Below are positions 1 to 9,417 of a stretch of DNA of 64,000 nucleotides, one piece after another. The position numbers and the translations under genes are program-made. The stretch is from positions 27,248 through 91,247 of the forward strand of contig NZ_CDDB01000017.1 in assembly GCF_000820105.1 (NCBI RefSeq), in the 5' to 3' direction. Under the pieces are notes generated by a model that was not told the origin of the DNA, made no database searches, and saw nothing but the letters and a program-made list of their open reading frames with translations. The DNA is from Aeromonas schubertii (GTDB taxonomy: Bacteria > Pseudomonadota > Gammaproteobacteria > Enterobacterales > Aeromonadaceae). Position 1 is the first letter of the stretch. Every line of letters starts with the position of its first letter.

Positions 1-29
1 GTTAGCACGCTAAGTAAATGGAGTCCCCC

Positions 30-518
30 ATGGATCACTCTCTCGAACGCCTGCGCGAACTCTCTCTGGCCGAACGCCTCGGTCGTCTCTACCGTCTGTG
101 GGGGCGAGTGGCCGATCAGGAGTTGTTGCCCCTCGGCCTCACCTACCCCCGCTGGACCGCGCTCTGGAAGCTCAAGCGTCTGGGCGATCACATCAGCCAG
201 AAGAGTCTGGCCGATGCCCTCGAGATCGAGGTTGCCTCCCTGATGCGAACCCTGGGTCAGCTCGAAGAGCAGGGACTGGTGAACCGCCACTGCTGCCGCG
301 AGGACAAGCGCGCCCGTATCGTCAGCCTGACCGATGCCGGCCTTGAGCTGCTCGCCCAGATGGAGCAACGCATCATGCAGGCCCGTCACGATCTGCTCGG
401 GAGCGTCGATGAGGCCGAGCTGACCCGCTTCGAGCTGACCCTGGGCAAGATCACCGAGAACGCCCTGGCCCGCCTGGCCAGACACAATCAGCAGGGGTCG
501 CAACAAGATGACACCTGA
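30..518 (+). CDS. MarR/SlyA-family transcriptional regulator
   Basis: A 162-residue winged-helix regulator. The central part (about residues 45-115) has the MarR pattern: a recognition helix region reading SQKSLADALEIEVASLMRTL, followed by a wing segment with the family DKRAR motif (REDKRARIVSLTDAG). The ATG at 30 is preferred over the one at 18 because GGAG at 20-23 then sits 6 bases upstream as ribosome site. The gene overlaps the start of the next one (ATG at 508, stop at 516), so it is very probably cotranscribed with the HlyD/DUF2955 efflux pair and is likely its local regulator. The inducing ligand cannot be read from sequence. Confidence 0.88.
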   Translation: MDHSLERLRELSLAERLGRLYRLWGRVADQELLPLGLTYPRWTALWKLKRLGDHISQKSLADALEIEVASLMRTLGQLEEQGLVNRHCCREDKRARIVSLTDAGLELLAQMEQRIMQARHDLLGSVDEAELTRFELTLGKITENALARLARHNQQGSQQDDT

Positions 519-1566
519 TCAGCAATTTGCCCGTTGGGTGAAGGGGGGCGCCATCGCCTTTGCCCTGCTGTTTGCCTACTTCCTGCTGGCCGATCTCAAG
601 ATGCCCCTGACTCCCCAGGCCATGGCCACCCGCGGTGTAGTCAAGGTCGCCCCCCAGGTCAGTGGGCGGCTGATGGCCGTCCATGTGCGCAATAACCAGA
701 GCGTGCACAAAGGCGATCTGCTGTTCGAGCTCGATCCTGCCCCCTTCCGGCTGGCGGTCGAGCAGGCCCAACTGGCCCTGGAGCAGGCCAGACAGGAGAA
801 CGCCAGGCTCGATGCCAACATAGCCGCCGCCGACGCCGATCTGAGTGCGGCAAACACCCGCTACCAACTGGCCGAGCGTCAGGCGCGCCGGGTCAATGCC
901 CTCTATGAGCGCCACCTCATCGCCCAGCAACAGAAAGAGGATGCCGATGGGGCGCTGCGCACGGCACAAGCCGCCCTGGAGGCAAGCCAGGCCACCCTGG
1001 TCCAGCTCAAGGTGAGTCGCGGCGAATCGGGCGAGGCCAACCTGCGCCTGCGCCAGGCACATAACAATCTGGAGCGGGCCACCCTCAACCTGGCCTACAG
1101 CAGGGTGAGCGCCGAGCAAGATGGGGTGGTCACCAACCTGCAGCTGGAGCAGGGGGCCTACGCCGCCGCCGGCAGCCCGCTGCTGGCACTGGTGGCCGAT
1201 CAGCTGGAGGTGATCGCCGATTTTCGCGAGAAGGCACTGCGCGGTGCCGAGCAGGGAGACAGGGCACTGGTGGTCTTCGATGGCAGGCCGGGCAGCCTCT
1301 ATCCGGCCCATATCGACAGCCTGGATGCCGGGGTGAGCGCCGGCCAGTTCGACGCCAACGGCCAGCTCGCCACCCCGACCCAGTCGGATCGCTGGGTGCG
1401 GGATGCCCAGCGACTGCGCCTGCGCCTGCATCTCGATGAGGTGGCGCAGACCCGGCTCCCCTCCGGGGCGCGAGCCACCGTACAACTGCTCCCCGAGAAC
1501 CCCCTGCTCGCCCTGCTGGCCAGGGCCCAGATCACCCTGATCAGCCTGCTGCACTACATCTACTGA
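508..1566 (+). CDS. HlyD/EmrA-type membrane fusion (adaptor) protein
   Basis: A 352-residue periplasmic adaptor anchored by one N-terminal membrane segment (about residues 12-29). A lipoyl/barrel-sandwich half-motif follows (KVAPQVSGRLMAVHVRNNQS), then a long Ala/Gln/Glu-rich coiled-coil hairpin (about 90-200), the returning lipoyl half (LAYSRVSAEQDGVVTNLQLE) and a C-terminal beta-barrel region. This is the architecture of adaptors that bridge an inner-membrane exporter to an outer-membrane channel. It overlaps the MarR gene by 11 bases and is followed 50 bases later by a DUF2955 permease, the partner expected for this AaeA-like subclass. No outer-membrane TolC gene is adjacent. Substrate unknown; aromatic acids or drugs are guesses from related systems. 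Confidence 0.88.
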   Translation: MTPDQQFARWVKGGAIAFALLFAYFLLADLKMPLTPQAMATRGVVKVAPQVSGRLMAVHVRNNQSVHKGDLLFELDPAPFRLAVEQAQLALEQARQENARLDANIAAADADLSAANTRYQLAERQARRVNALYERHLIAQQQKEDADGALRTAQAALEASQATLVQLKVSRGESGEANLRLRQAHNNLERATLNLAYSRVSAEQDGVVTNLQLEQGAYAAAGSPLLALVADQLEVIADFREKALRGAEQGDRALVVFDGRPGSLYPAHIDSLDAGVSAGQFDANGQLATPTQSDRWVRDAQRLRLRLHLDEVAQTRLPSGARATVQLLPENPLLALLARAQITLISLLHYIY

Positions 1567-1616
1567 TAACCGGCCGCCACCCCGTCGATGCGAGGCTGGC
1601 GGCTCGAGGAGTCTGC

Positions 1617-2645
1617 ATGTCTTTCACCGCCCCCCTCAGCGGGGATCAACTGCGCCGCTGCCTGCGTATCGCCAGCGGTGCCACCCTGGGGTTTCTCCTG
1701 TGCAAGGTGATGAACTGGAACTATGGGGTCTTCTTCACCGTGACCCCCATGCTGCTGCTGGGCACTGTGCCCATCCTCAATCGCCAGGTGACGCTGCAAC
1801 TGCTGGCGGCGCCCCTGGTCAGCACTCTGGAAGTGGGCCTGCTGGGGGGGATCTTCGGCGGCTATCCCCTGCTCATGACCCCCATCGTCTTTGGGTTGTT
1901 TCTCTACCGCTTTGCCTGCATGTCGAGGGGCAACCTGTTTCTCTTTGGCGCCAACGGTGTCCTGATCCTCAGCATCATGCTCCACTTCGCCAGCTACCCC
2001 GGCACGGATCTCAACGACCTCTTCCTGAGCACCCTGATGGGCAATGCCTTCTCGGCCATGGTCGCCTGGCTGCTGGTCTCACTCTTTCCCGACAGCGAGC
2101 CACCGGCAAGCCCGGCGCCGGCGCCCAAGCCTTCCCACCGTCTGCGTCATGAGGCGCTGCTGGGTGCCACCCTGGCCACCCTCTCCTTCGTGGTGTTTCA
2201 GATCTGCGATCTGAGCGACTCCATGTCGGCCCAGGCCACCACCCTGATGCTGCTCTTTCCCATGAACTGGAATGGCGCCCTCACCTATGCCCGCAAGCGG
2301 GCCCTGGGCACCCTGCTCGGGGTCGGCGTGGGACTGGGGATGCAACTGCTGCTCTATGACTGGTCGGGAGTACTACTGCTGGTCACCCCCCTGCTCTGGC
2401 TGGGGTGCATGGTGCTGGCCAGGATCCACGTAGGCGAAGGGGGATCCGGCATCGGTTTCGGGGCTCTCTCCACCCTCGGCATCCTTTTTGGGCAATATCT
2501 CTCACCCAATCGGGATCTGGTCTTCAGCGCCCTCTATCGAGTCAGCAGTATTGGTGTGGCCATAGTGGTCACCCTGGCTCTGTGTTATCTATTACACCAA
2601 CTGCTAAACCGATTTGAGGCGACGCGATATGGCACCCAGGCCTGA
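1617..2645 (+). CDS. DUF2955/FUSC-like inner-membrane efflux permease
   Basis: A 342-residue polytopic membrane protein with two homologous hydrophobic halves (about 20-160 and 185-325) separated by a Pro/Ala-rich cytoplasmic linker. This is the duplicated layout of the DUF2955 family, related to the aromatic acid exporter (AaeB/FUSC) group. GAGGAG lies 6 bases before the ATG. It is third in a MarR-HlyD-DUF2955 operon and presumably supplies the inner-membrane channel for the adaptor encoded just upstream. Family identity comes from the repeated membrane pattern and operon partner; transported compound unknown. Confidence 0.8.
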   Translation: MSFTAPLSGDQLRRCLRIASGATLGFLLCKVMNWNYGVFFTVTPMLLLGTVPILNRQVTLQLLAAPLVSTLEVGLLGGIFGGYPLLMTPIVFGLFLYRFACMSRGNLFLFGANGVLILSIMLHFASYPGTDLNDLFLSTLMGNAFSAMVAWLLVSLFPDSEPPASPAPAPKPSHRLRHEALLGATLATLSFVVFQICDLSDSMSAQATTLMLLFPMNWNGALTYARKRALGTLLGVGVGLGMQLLLYDWSGVLLLVTPLLWLGCMVLARIHVGEGGSGIGFGALSTLGILFGQYLSPNRDLVFSALYRVSSIGVAIVVTLALCYLLHQLLNRFEATRYGTQA

Positions 2646-2649
2646 ACAT

Positions 2650-2847
2650 TTATTCCCGTAGTAACAGATCAATATTTTCTGCCGTCAACATTGGCTCGTC
2701 ATGATCATATTCAGTATGAGGTTCCATCACCGTCTCGACGTCACTTAGCAGCGCGTCAATAATGAGCTCGCTCGGTAACATAGCCGTGTATCCTCTGGAG
2801 GCCAGAAAGAGGGACCATAAAAAGAGTAGTCGCTCTCTCATATCCAC
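2650..2847 (-). CDS. small hypothetical protein, acidic tail
   Basis: An open frame of 65 codons beginning with GTG (2847) or an in-frame ATG at 2841. It ends four bases past the convergent DUF2955 stop. The product would have a hydrophobic, Leu-rich N-terminal third and a strongly acidic C-terminal part. No convincing ribosome site precedes either start, and base composition is noticeably more AT-rich than neighbouring genes. I do not recognise a family. It could be a genuine small protein acquired or evolving separately, or a chance frame; conservation in related genomes would decide. Confidence 0.4.
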   Translation of the reverse strand: MDMRERLLFLWSLFLASRGYTAMLPSELIIDALLSDVETVMEPHTEYDHDEPMLTAENIDLLLRE

Positions 2848-3135
2848 TGCCAGACAAATAGCGCTATTTATTATTGCGCCTGCGCCTCCAGCAGAGATGA
2901 GATAAATTATTTCAGCAACGGGGACAGGAAATAGACCAAGGTGGATCCTTTATCTAATGTAATTGCCCACCGGTCACGCCACCTAATATTGCGGACATCT
3001 CCTTGGTAAAATTGGCACCTTTTGATGCTCATTCGGCACATAACACGAGAGGGAAGTCGCCTGAAAACGGCTCCATAAGCATCACTGCTGTGAAAACCCT
3101 TTCCAGAAAATTATGTAAATAAACAACAAATTTTA
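2848..3135. other. gene-free AT-rich stretch
   Basis: Between the small minus-strand frame and the promoter of the 38-codon gene I see no open frame with a ribosome site, no tRNA-like fold and no repeat. It probably carries upstream promoter sequence for the flanking small genes. Confidence 0.5.
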
Positions 3136-3164
3136 TTGATCCAGCTCACAAACCCACCTAGGAT
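3136..3164 (+). promoter_or_regulatory. sigma-70 promoter for the 38-codon gene
   Basis: TTGATC (3136-3141) and TAGGAT (3159-3164) are separated by exactly 17 bases, each matching four of six consensus positions. The predicted start is near 3171, inside the CRP palindrome that follows, giving a leader of about 37 bases before the ATG at 3208. Confidence 0.5.
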
Positions 3165-3170
3165 TGCTCC

Positions 3171-3186
3171 TGTGACGCAGGTCACA
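3171..3186 (+). promoter_or_regulatory. perfect CRP-type palindrome (TGTGA-N6-TCACA)
   Basis: TGTGACGCAGGTCACA matches both half-sites of the enteric CRP consensus without a mismatch. The CRP encoded at 49470-50108 has the usual recognition-helix sequence ([11 protein letters not shown]), so the consensus should apply in this organism. The site covers the predicted transcription start rather than lying at -41 or -61, so repression by CRP-cAMP of this promoter is more likely than activation. The arrangement is seen in the sequence; the direction of control is inference. Confidence 0.7.
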
Positions 3187-3207
3187 CCAACCACAAAGAG
3201 GTGAGTT

Positions 3208-3324
3208 ATGTTTGAACATCTGGCAGTGCTTTTCCACCTGAAAGGGGTGACTGACAAGGGTCGTAACGAGAAGGTCGCCTATGCACCGGCAACCCGCAAC
3301 TACTACTTCCGCTACGGTGCCTGA
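3208..3324 (+). CDS. 38-residue small protein of unknown function
   Basis: A complete short gene: ATG at 3208, TGA at 3322-3324. GAGGTGA (3198-3204) is a seven-base match to the anti-Shine-Dalgarno sequence and is among the strongest ribosome sites in the window. The product begins MFEHLAVLFHLKG, has a basic middle (DKGRNEKVAY) and an aromatic tail (NYYFRYGA). No signal peptide or membrane span is evident. It sits alone between a promoter with an overlapping CRP palindrome and two downstream hairpins, so its transcript should be under 300 bases. I do not recognise the family. Small frames like this are easily missed by gene callers. Confidence 0.7.
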   Translation: MFEHLAVLFHLKGVTDKGRNEKVAYAPATRNYYFRYGA

Positions 3325-3361
3325 GCACCACTTTGTTGTAAAATTACAAACATCATGACCG

Positions 3362-3380
3362 CAGTGCCCACAAGGCACTG
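3362..3380 (+). other. 7-bp stem-loop downstream of the 38-codon gene
   Basis: CAGTGCC (3362-3368) and GGCACTG (3374-3380) pair perfectly around a 5-base loop. There is no T-run, so it is not an intrinsic terminator by itself. It may stabilise the 3' end of the short mRNA that probably ends at the 3428-3452 hairpin. Confidence 0.45.
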
Positions 3381-3427
3381 ACCCGCCCAGGCCTGTTCAG
3401 GCCAACCTGAAACTCCACACACAGACG

Positions 3428-3452
3428 AAAATGGGGCCCAGGGCCCCATTAT
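3428..3452. terminator. bidirectional terminator between small gene and ABC importer operon
   Basis: AATGGGGCC (3430-3438) and GGCCCCATT (3442-3450) form a 9-bp stem with a 3-base loop. On the minus strand the stem is followed by a TTTT run, so it should end the five-gene importer operon. On the plus strand the following ATTTCATT is a weaker tract serving the small gene. Confidence 0.7.
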
Positions 3453-3466
3453 TTCATTCCATCACC

Positions 3467-4467
3467 TCAGATCGCGCGATCGAGGTACACCTGGTTATGC
3501 ACCCCGCTGGCTGGCAGAGGGTGGTGACAGGCCACCTGGTGCCCCTCACCCGCGAGGGCTGGCGCCTCACTGCGGCAGCGCTCGCTCGCGTAGGGACAAC
3601 GCTGATGGAAGTGGCAACCCGGTGGCGGTGCGATGGGAGACGGCACATCACCGGTGAGCAGGATGCGCTGGCTGCGCCGACGGGGATCCGGCACCGGGAT
3701 GGCCGAGATGAGCGCCTGGGTGTAGGGGTGACGCGGCGCCTGATAGAGCTCGCTGGCCTCGGCCAGTTCGACCACCCGACCCAGATACATGACGGCGATG
3801 CGATCCGAGATGTGCTTCACCACCGACAGGTCGTGGGCGATGAAGATCATGGCAAGATCCATCTCCCGCTGCAGGCTGAGCAGCAGGTTCACGATCTGGG
3901 ACTGCACCGAGACATCGAGGGCCGAGACCGCCTCGTCACACACCAGCAGCTTGGGCTTGAGGGCGATGGCACGGGCGATGCCGATACGCTGACGCTGACC
4001 ACCCGAGAATTCATGGGGATAGCGTTCGGCGGCGGTGGCGGGCAGCCCCACCTTCTCGAGCAGCTCGCGCACCCAGAGACGTCGCTCGTCACTGGTGCCC
4101 TTGCCGTGGATGATGAAGGGCTCCTCCAGGATCTGACCGACCGTGTGGCGCGCATTGAGCGACTCCATCGGGTCTTGAAAGACGATCTGCATCTCCTGGC
4201 GCAACGAGCGCATCTCCCGGGGAGAGAGGGTGGTAATGTCGCGCCCCTCGAAGGTGATGGATCCTGCGGTGGGCTCGAACAATTTGAGCAGGGTGCGCCC
4301 CAGGGTGGACTTGCCGCAGCCGGACTCCCCCACCAGGCCAAGGGTCTCGCCCCGGCGCAGGGAGAGGCTGATGCCGTCGACCGCATAGACCTTGTAGTTG
4401 CGCTGCAAGAAGCCGCCGCCCATGGCGAAGTGCTGCTTGAGATCCGTGATGGTGAGCAGTGGCTGGG

Positions 4468-4471
<4 letters not shown>
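3467..4471 (-). CDS. peptide ABC importer ATPase (DppF/OppF-like)
   Basis: A 334-residue nucleotide-binding subunit. It shows Walker A (GESGCGKST), Q-loop region, the signature FSGGQRQR and a Walker B ending LLVCDEA, followed by the C-terminal oligopeptide/dipeptide extension with a Cys-containing [10 protein letters not shown] motif typical of this subfamily. The ATG at 4471 is preceded by GGAGGTGAG and overlaps the upstream gene's stop as ATGA, so translation of the two ATPases is coupled. Last gene of the operon, ending before the 3428-3452 terminator. In the enteric YejABEF importer the two ATPases are fused in one chain; here they are separate. Confidence 0.92.
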
Positions 4472-5460
<989 letters not shown>

Positions 5461-5470
5461 GCCCGCCTCC

Positions 5471-7288
5471 TCAACCATGCTGCCAGCTCTTGTCGACCAG
5501 CACGACCGGCTCCAGCGCCTTGCCGGAGGACTTGTCACTCATCACCTCTTTACGCTTGCCCTCGTCGATCCAGAGCAGGCCGCCGGAGCTGTGGGGATAA
5601 CCGTCCATGGGCCAGTAGAGGAGATCCGGGGTGTTCTTGGTGGCCGGCACGGCGGGCAGCATCACATAGCGCCAGCTGGAGGCGCGCACATAGTTGAGGG
5701 CATAGCCGGGTACGAAAATGGCGAGATCATAGATGCGTTGCTGGATCTGGCGCGACAGGTCGGCACGCTTGTCCAGATCGAACTCCTTGCCATAGGCATC
5801 GATGAGCGCGTCGAGCGCCTTGTCGGCCACGTTGAAGAAGTTGTTGGTCTGGGGTTTGTTGGCGTTATCCGAGTGGAACGACTCCCAGTACTGGGGATAG
5901 AGGCCGCCGCCGCCCCAACCGAGCCAGGCCGCCTCATGCTTCTTCTCCAGCATGGCCTTGAAGCCGGTAGCGCCATCGACCAGGTTGAGCTCGAGATCCA
6001 GGCCGGCGCGCTTGGCCTCCTCTTTGAGGAAGCTCAGCCGCTTGGCGTGTTCGGAGACGGTAAAGGTGACCGCCAGGGTGAGGCGCTCGCCCTTGTCATT
6101 GACCAGGATGCCGTCCGGTCCCTGCTTGGTGTAGCCGGCCTTGGCGAAGTAGTCACGGGCCTTCTGCACGTCGTAGGCACGCTCCGGCAACGTCATATCG
6201 GTGAAGGGGCCAAAACCCGAACCGAAGGTGGTGGCACGCACATAGTCACCGCGCAGCACGGTGGCGATCATCTTGTCCATGTTGATGGCGTGCTCGATGC
6301 CGAGGCGCACGTTGAGATCGGCAAGCCGGGGCACGGAAGTGTTCAGGTGCAGCCCCTGGCCACCCTGCTTGGTATCGGTGTAAGCCATCACCTTCTGAAT
6401 GTAACCCTTGTCGAACTCGGGTCCCTTGGCCTTCTCGTGCCACCAGGTGGGCTGGATCATCTCGAAGCTGTCGAGCTCCCCTTTCAGGAAGTGACGAAAC
6501 GCTATGTTCTGATCGCGGATCACCTTGACGTGCACCTTGTCGATGTTGAAGCGGTGCTGGAAGAAGCGATCGTCCCTGGCCCACCAATCCTTCTGGCGGC
6601 TGAAGGTGACCGATTTTCCCTTCTTCACGTCGCTGATGACGTAGGGGCCCGTGGTCGGGACTATGGCCCAGTTGTACTGCTTCACCCAGTTGGGGGTGAG
6701 CTTGTAGAAGTGCTTGGGCTGGGGCCACAGCTCGGTGGTGTTGAGCAGATCCAGCTTGCCCTTGGCACTGCCCGCCTTGACCTTGATGGTGTGCTCGTCA
6801 ACCTTGCTCACCTCGATCACTTCGGTGGTGTAGTAGTTGTTGAACCAGGGCCCCTTGATGTGGGGCGAGCGCATCATCTCATAGCCAAAGGTGTAATCCT
6901 CGGCCACCACAGGTTTGCCATCGGACCACTTGGCGCGCGGATCGAGCCTGAAGTAGACGGTCTGGTTGTCCGGGGCAATCGCCCAGTGAGTGGCCAGCGC
7001 CGGGATCGGGTTGCCGGTATTGGGGTGAAAGCTGATGAGCCGCAACTGGTTATCGAGAATAAAGGAGCGGAACGAACCGTTGGAGTCGGGCCCCACGGTG
7101 CGGAAAGTGAGCGGGAAGCTGTCCACGTAGAGGTTCAGCGTGCCCCCCTGCCTGGCGTCCGGCGAGGCGAACACGGGATCCGTGTCGTTGGTCTCCCAGG
7201 TGAGCCCTTCCGGCAGGGCCTCGGCCCACACCAGAGTCCCGTTCACCAGCAGCAAGAAGCCACCTATCCATTTGATTTTATTATTCAT
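5471..7288 (-). CDS. periplasmic peptide-binding protein, YejA-like (SBP_bac_5)
   Basis: A 605-residue secreted binding protein. A signal peptide occupies roughly residues 1-22 (ending VWAEA). The mature chain has the SBP family 5 pattern, including [16 protein letters not shown] and an ABC-substrate-binding core. The length and the two companion permeases resemble the YejA group, which imports short peptides and peptide antibiotics such as microcin C in enterics. Start at ATG 7288 has GGAG 8 bases upstream; a further upstream TTG is possible but would destroy the signal peptide. It lies third in the operon, between permeases and ATPases, unlike the usual first position. Confidence 0.88.
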   Translation of the reverse strand: MNNKIKWIGGFLLLVNGTLVWAEALPEGLTWETNDTDPVFASPDARQGGTLNLYVDSFPLTFRTVGPDSNGSFRSFILDNQLRLISFHPNTGNPIPALATHWAIAPDNQTVYFRLDPRAKWSDGKPVVAEDYTFGYEMMRSPHIKGPWFNNYYTTEVIEVSKVDEHTIKVKAGSAKGKLDLLNTTELWPQPKHFYKLTPNWVKQYNWAIVPTTGPYVISDVKKGKSVTFSRQKDWWARDDRFFQHRFNIDKVHVKVIRDQNIAFRHFLKGELDSFEMIQPTWWHEKAKGPEFDKGYIQKVMAYTDTKQGGQGLHLNTSVPRLADLNVRLGIEHAINMDKMIATVLRGDYVRATTFGSGFGPFTDMTLPERAYDVQKARDYFAKAGYTKQGPDGILVNDKGERLTLAVTFTVSEHAKRLSFLKEEAKRAGLDLELNLVDGATGFKAMLEKKHEAAWLGWGGGGLYPQYWESFHSDNANKPQTNNFFNVADKALDALIDAYGKEFDLDKRADLSRQIQQRIYDLAIFVPGYALNYVRASSWRYVMLPAVPATKNTPDLLYWPMDGYPHSSGGLLWIDEGKRKEVMSDKSSGKALEPVVLVDKSWQHG

Positions 7289-7344
7289 CCTTGAACTCCA
7301 GAGCGCCTGGTTGTGGCGCAGCACCAAATTTTGACGAGAGAGGC

Positions 7345-8388
7345 TTATTCGTAACGGGTGAACTTGCGCGGGTCGAATGCCTCACGCACCGCCTCACCGA
7401 TGAACGAGACCATGATAAGCACGGCGCTCACCGCCGCCACCACAGAGCTCACGATCCAGATGGCGTCGAGGTTGTTGATCCCCTGGGAGAGCAGCTCACC
7501 CCAGCTCGGGGTGGGCGGCGCCAGACCAAAGCCGAGGTAATCGAGCGCAGTCAGGGTCGAGATGTTACCGACCACGGCAAAGGGGGCCAGGGTCACCACC
7601 ATCACCAGGGTGTTGGGCAATATGTGGTGGAAGATGATGCGCCCGGTCGCGGCACCTTGCGCCCGCGCCGCCATCACGTAGTCACGCGCCCGCTCCTTGT
7701 AGGTCAGGGTCCGCATATACCAGGTGATCCCCATCCAGCCAAACAGCACGTTGATGCCGACGAACAGGCCGAAGTTGGGCTTGGTGAGCGACACCAGGAT
7801 CATGATGACGTAGAGGAAGGGGACCTGGGACCAGATCTCGATGAAGCGCTGCATCACCAGATCGAAGCGCCCGCCGAGGAAGCCCATCATGCAGCCGACG
7901 GCGACGCCGATGACGTAGCTCGCGACCAGGGCGATAAAGGCAAAACCGATGGCGATACGAAAGCCATACACCAGGCGCGCCAGCACGTCTCGTCCGCTGG
8001 TGTCGGTGCCGAGGAAGTGGCGATCGAGAAGAGTGGGGGCATAAGGAGGATAGGCATCTTCCTTGAAGTCTTGCTCATAGGGGTTCCAGGGCACAGGGGG
8101 CAGCAGCACCCAGTCACCCTGATCCTCGGCGGCCAGCTTGGCCTTGAGCTGGCGATAGTTGGTCTCGTAGTCGTAATCGAGGCCGAAGCGGCTGCCCGGG
8201 ATCACGTCCCCGTAGGTGGGGAAGTAGAGTTGCCCCTGATAGCTCACCACCAGGGCACGGCTGTTGACCAGCATCTCGGCGGCGCAGGAGAGCAGTACCA
8301 AAACCGAAAACAGGATAAAGGAGTAATAACCGCGCTTGATGGAGGCGAAGCGCTTGAGTTTCTTGCGGGTAACGGGACTCAGTTGCAT
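7345..8388 (-). CDS. peptide ABC importer permease, YejE-like
   Basis: A 347-residue inner-membrane protein. One N-terminal membrane span (about 20-42) is followed by a long periplasmic loop, characteristic of YejE/OppC-type subunits, and then five spans. GTDTSGRDVLARL is the family hallmark before the core. The EAA loop that docks on the ATPase is visible as MAARAQGAATGRIIFHHILP. It starts three bases after the YejB-like stop, so the permeases are translationally coupled. Confidence 0.9.
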   Translation of the reverse strand: MQLSPVTRKKLKRFASIKRGYYSFILFSVLVLLSCAAEMLVNSRALVVSYQGQLYFPTYGDVIPGSRFGLDYDYETNYRQLKAKLAAEDQGDWVLLPPVPWNPYEQDFKEDAYPPYAPTLLDRHFLGTDTSGRDVLARLVYGFRIAIGFAFIALVASYVIGVAVGCMMGFLGGRFDLVMQRFIEIWSQVPFLYVIMILVSLTKPNFGLFVGINVLFGWMGITWYMRTLTYKERARDYVMAARAQGAATGRIIFHHILPNTLVMVVTLAPFAVVGNISTLTALDYLGFGLAPPTPSWGELLSQGINNLDAIWIVSSVVAAVSAVLIMVSFIGEAVREAFDPRKFTRYE

Positions 8389-8391
8389 GGC

Positions 8392-9417
8392 TTACTCCCC
8401 GAAGCGTACGCGTGGGTCGACCAGGGCGACACAGATATCCGAGAGGATATTGCCCAGCAGCATCAACACCGAGGTAATGGCCAATATGCCCATCACGGTC
8501 GGATAGTCGCGCTCGACGATCGCCTCGTAACCGAGCAGACCGATGCCGTCGATGTTGAAGATGGTCTCGATGAGGAAGGAGCCGCCGAAGAAGACGGTCA
8601 GCACGCTGCCAAAGTGGCTGGCGATGGGGATCAGGCTGTTGCGCATGGCATGACGGGTGACCGCCTTGCGAAACGGCAACCCCTTGGCCACGGCAGTGCG
8701 CACGTAGTCGGCCGAGAGGTTCTCCATCAGGCTGTTCTTCATGGTCATGGTGAGCACGGCAAAGTCACCGATCGCATAGGCGATGAGGGGCAGCAGGGCG
8801 TGGGCGAAGACGGTGCTCACCTTCTCCCAGTGACTCTCCAGATATTCGTAGTCATCGCCGGGGAAGCCGCCCATGGGGAGCCACTCGAGATGGAACGCGA
8901 AGACGGTGATGAGGAATATCCCCACTACATAAGCGGGCAGCGCATAGGCGGTATAGATAAACATGGAGCTGGCCGAGTCGAAGCGGCTGTTATGACGCAG
9001 CGCCTTGGCGATACCGAGCGGTATCGAGACCAGATAACTCAAGAGAAAGGTGGCGACCCCGAAGAAGGCGGTGACGGGCAGCCGCTCCTTGATGAGATCC
9101 CACACCGGCTCGTAGTAGCGGGTAGACTCCCCCAGATCCAGCTTCACCAGCTTCTGCAGCCACTCCCAGTAGGCCACTAGCATGGGCTTGTCGAGACCAT
9201 AGAAGGCCTTGAGCTCTTCGATCTGTTCATCGGAAAGCGCCTGGGCCCCCTTGCTGGCGGTGGAGCGATGCCCCTCCCCCTGCGCGACCTGAGCCTGCAG
9301 CAACATGCGCTCTACCGGACCACCGGGAACGAAGCGGGTAATGGTGAAGACGAGCAGGGTGATGCCCAGAAACGTGGGTATGATGAGCAGTGCCCGACGT
9401 AGAAAATACGACAGCAT
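8392..9417 (-). CDS. peptide ABC importer permease, YejB-like
   Basis: A 341-residue permease and the first gene of the five-gene minus-strand operon. N-terminal LRRALLIIPTFLGITLLVF is the typical DppB/YejB opening membrane span; the EAA docking loop reads RTAVAKGLPFRKAVTRHAMR. An inserted periplasmic segment (about residues 40-80) contains a glutamine-rich stretch. The ribosome site is weak (GAGG about 13 bases upstream). The promoter must lie in the 9418-10139 stretch shared with the divergent TonB receptor. Confidence 0.9.
   Translation of the reverse strand: MLSYFLRRALLIIPTFLGITLLVFTITRFVPGGPVERMLLQAQVAQGEGHRSTASKGAQALSDEQIEELKAFYGLDKPMLVAYWEWLQKLVKLDLGESTRYYEPVWDLIKERLPVTAFFGVATFLLSYLVSIPLGIAKALRHNSRFDSASSMFIYTAYALPAYVVGIFLITVFAFHLEWLPMGGFPGDDYEYLESHWEKVSTVFAHALLPLIAYAIGDFAVLTMTMKNSLMENLSADYVRTAVAKGLPFRKAVTRHAMRNSLIPIASHFGSVLTVFFGGSFLIETIFNIDGIGLLGYEAIVERDYPTVMGILAITSVLMLLGNILSDICVALVDPRVRFGE

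Noticed and set aside
3136-3150. TTGAT-N4-style FNR box upstream of the 38-codon gene
   Set aside because: Only the first half-site matches; the partner is CTCAC rather than ATCAA.
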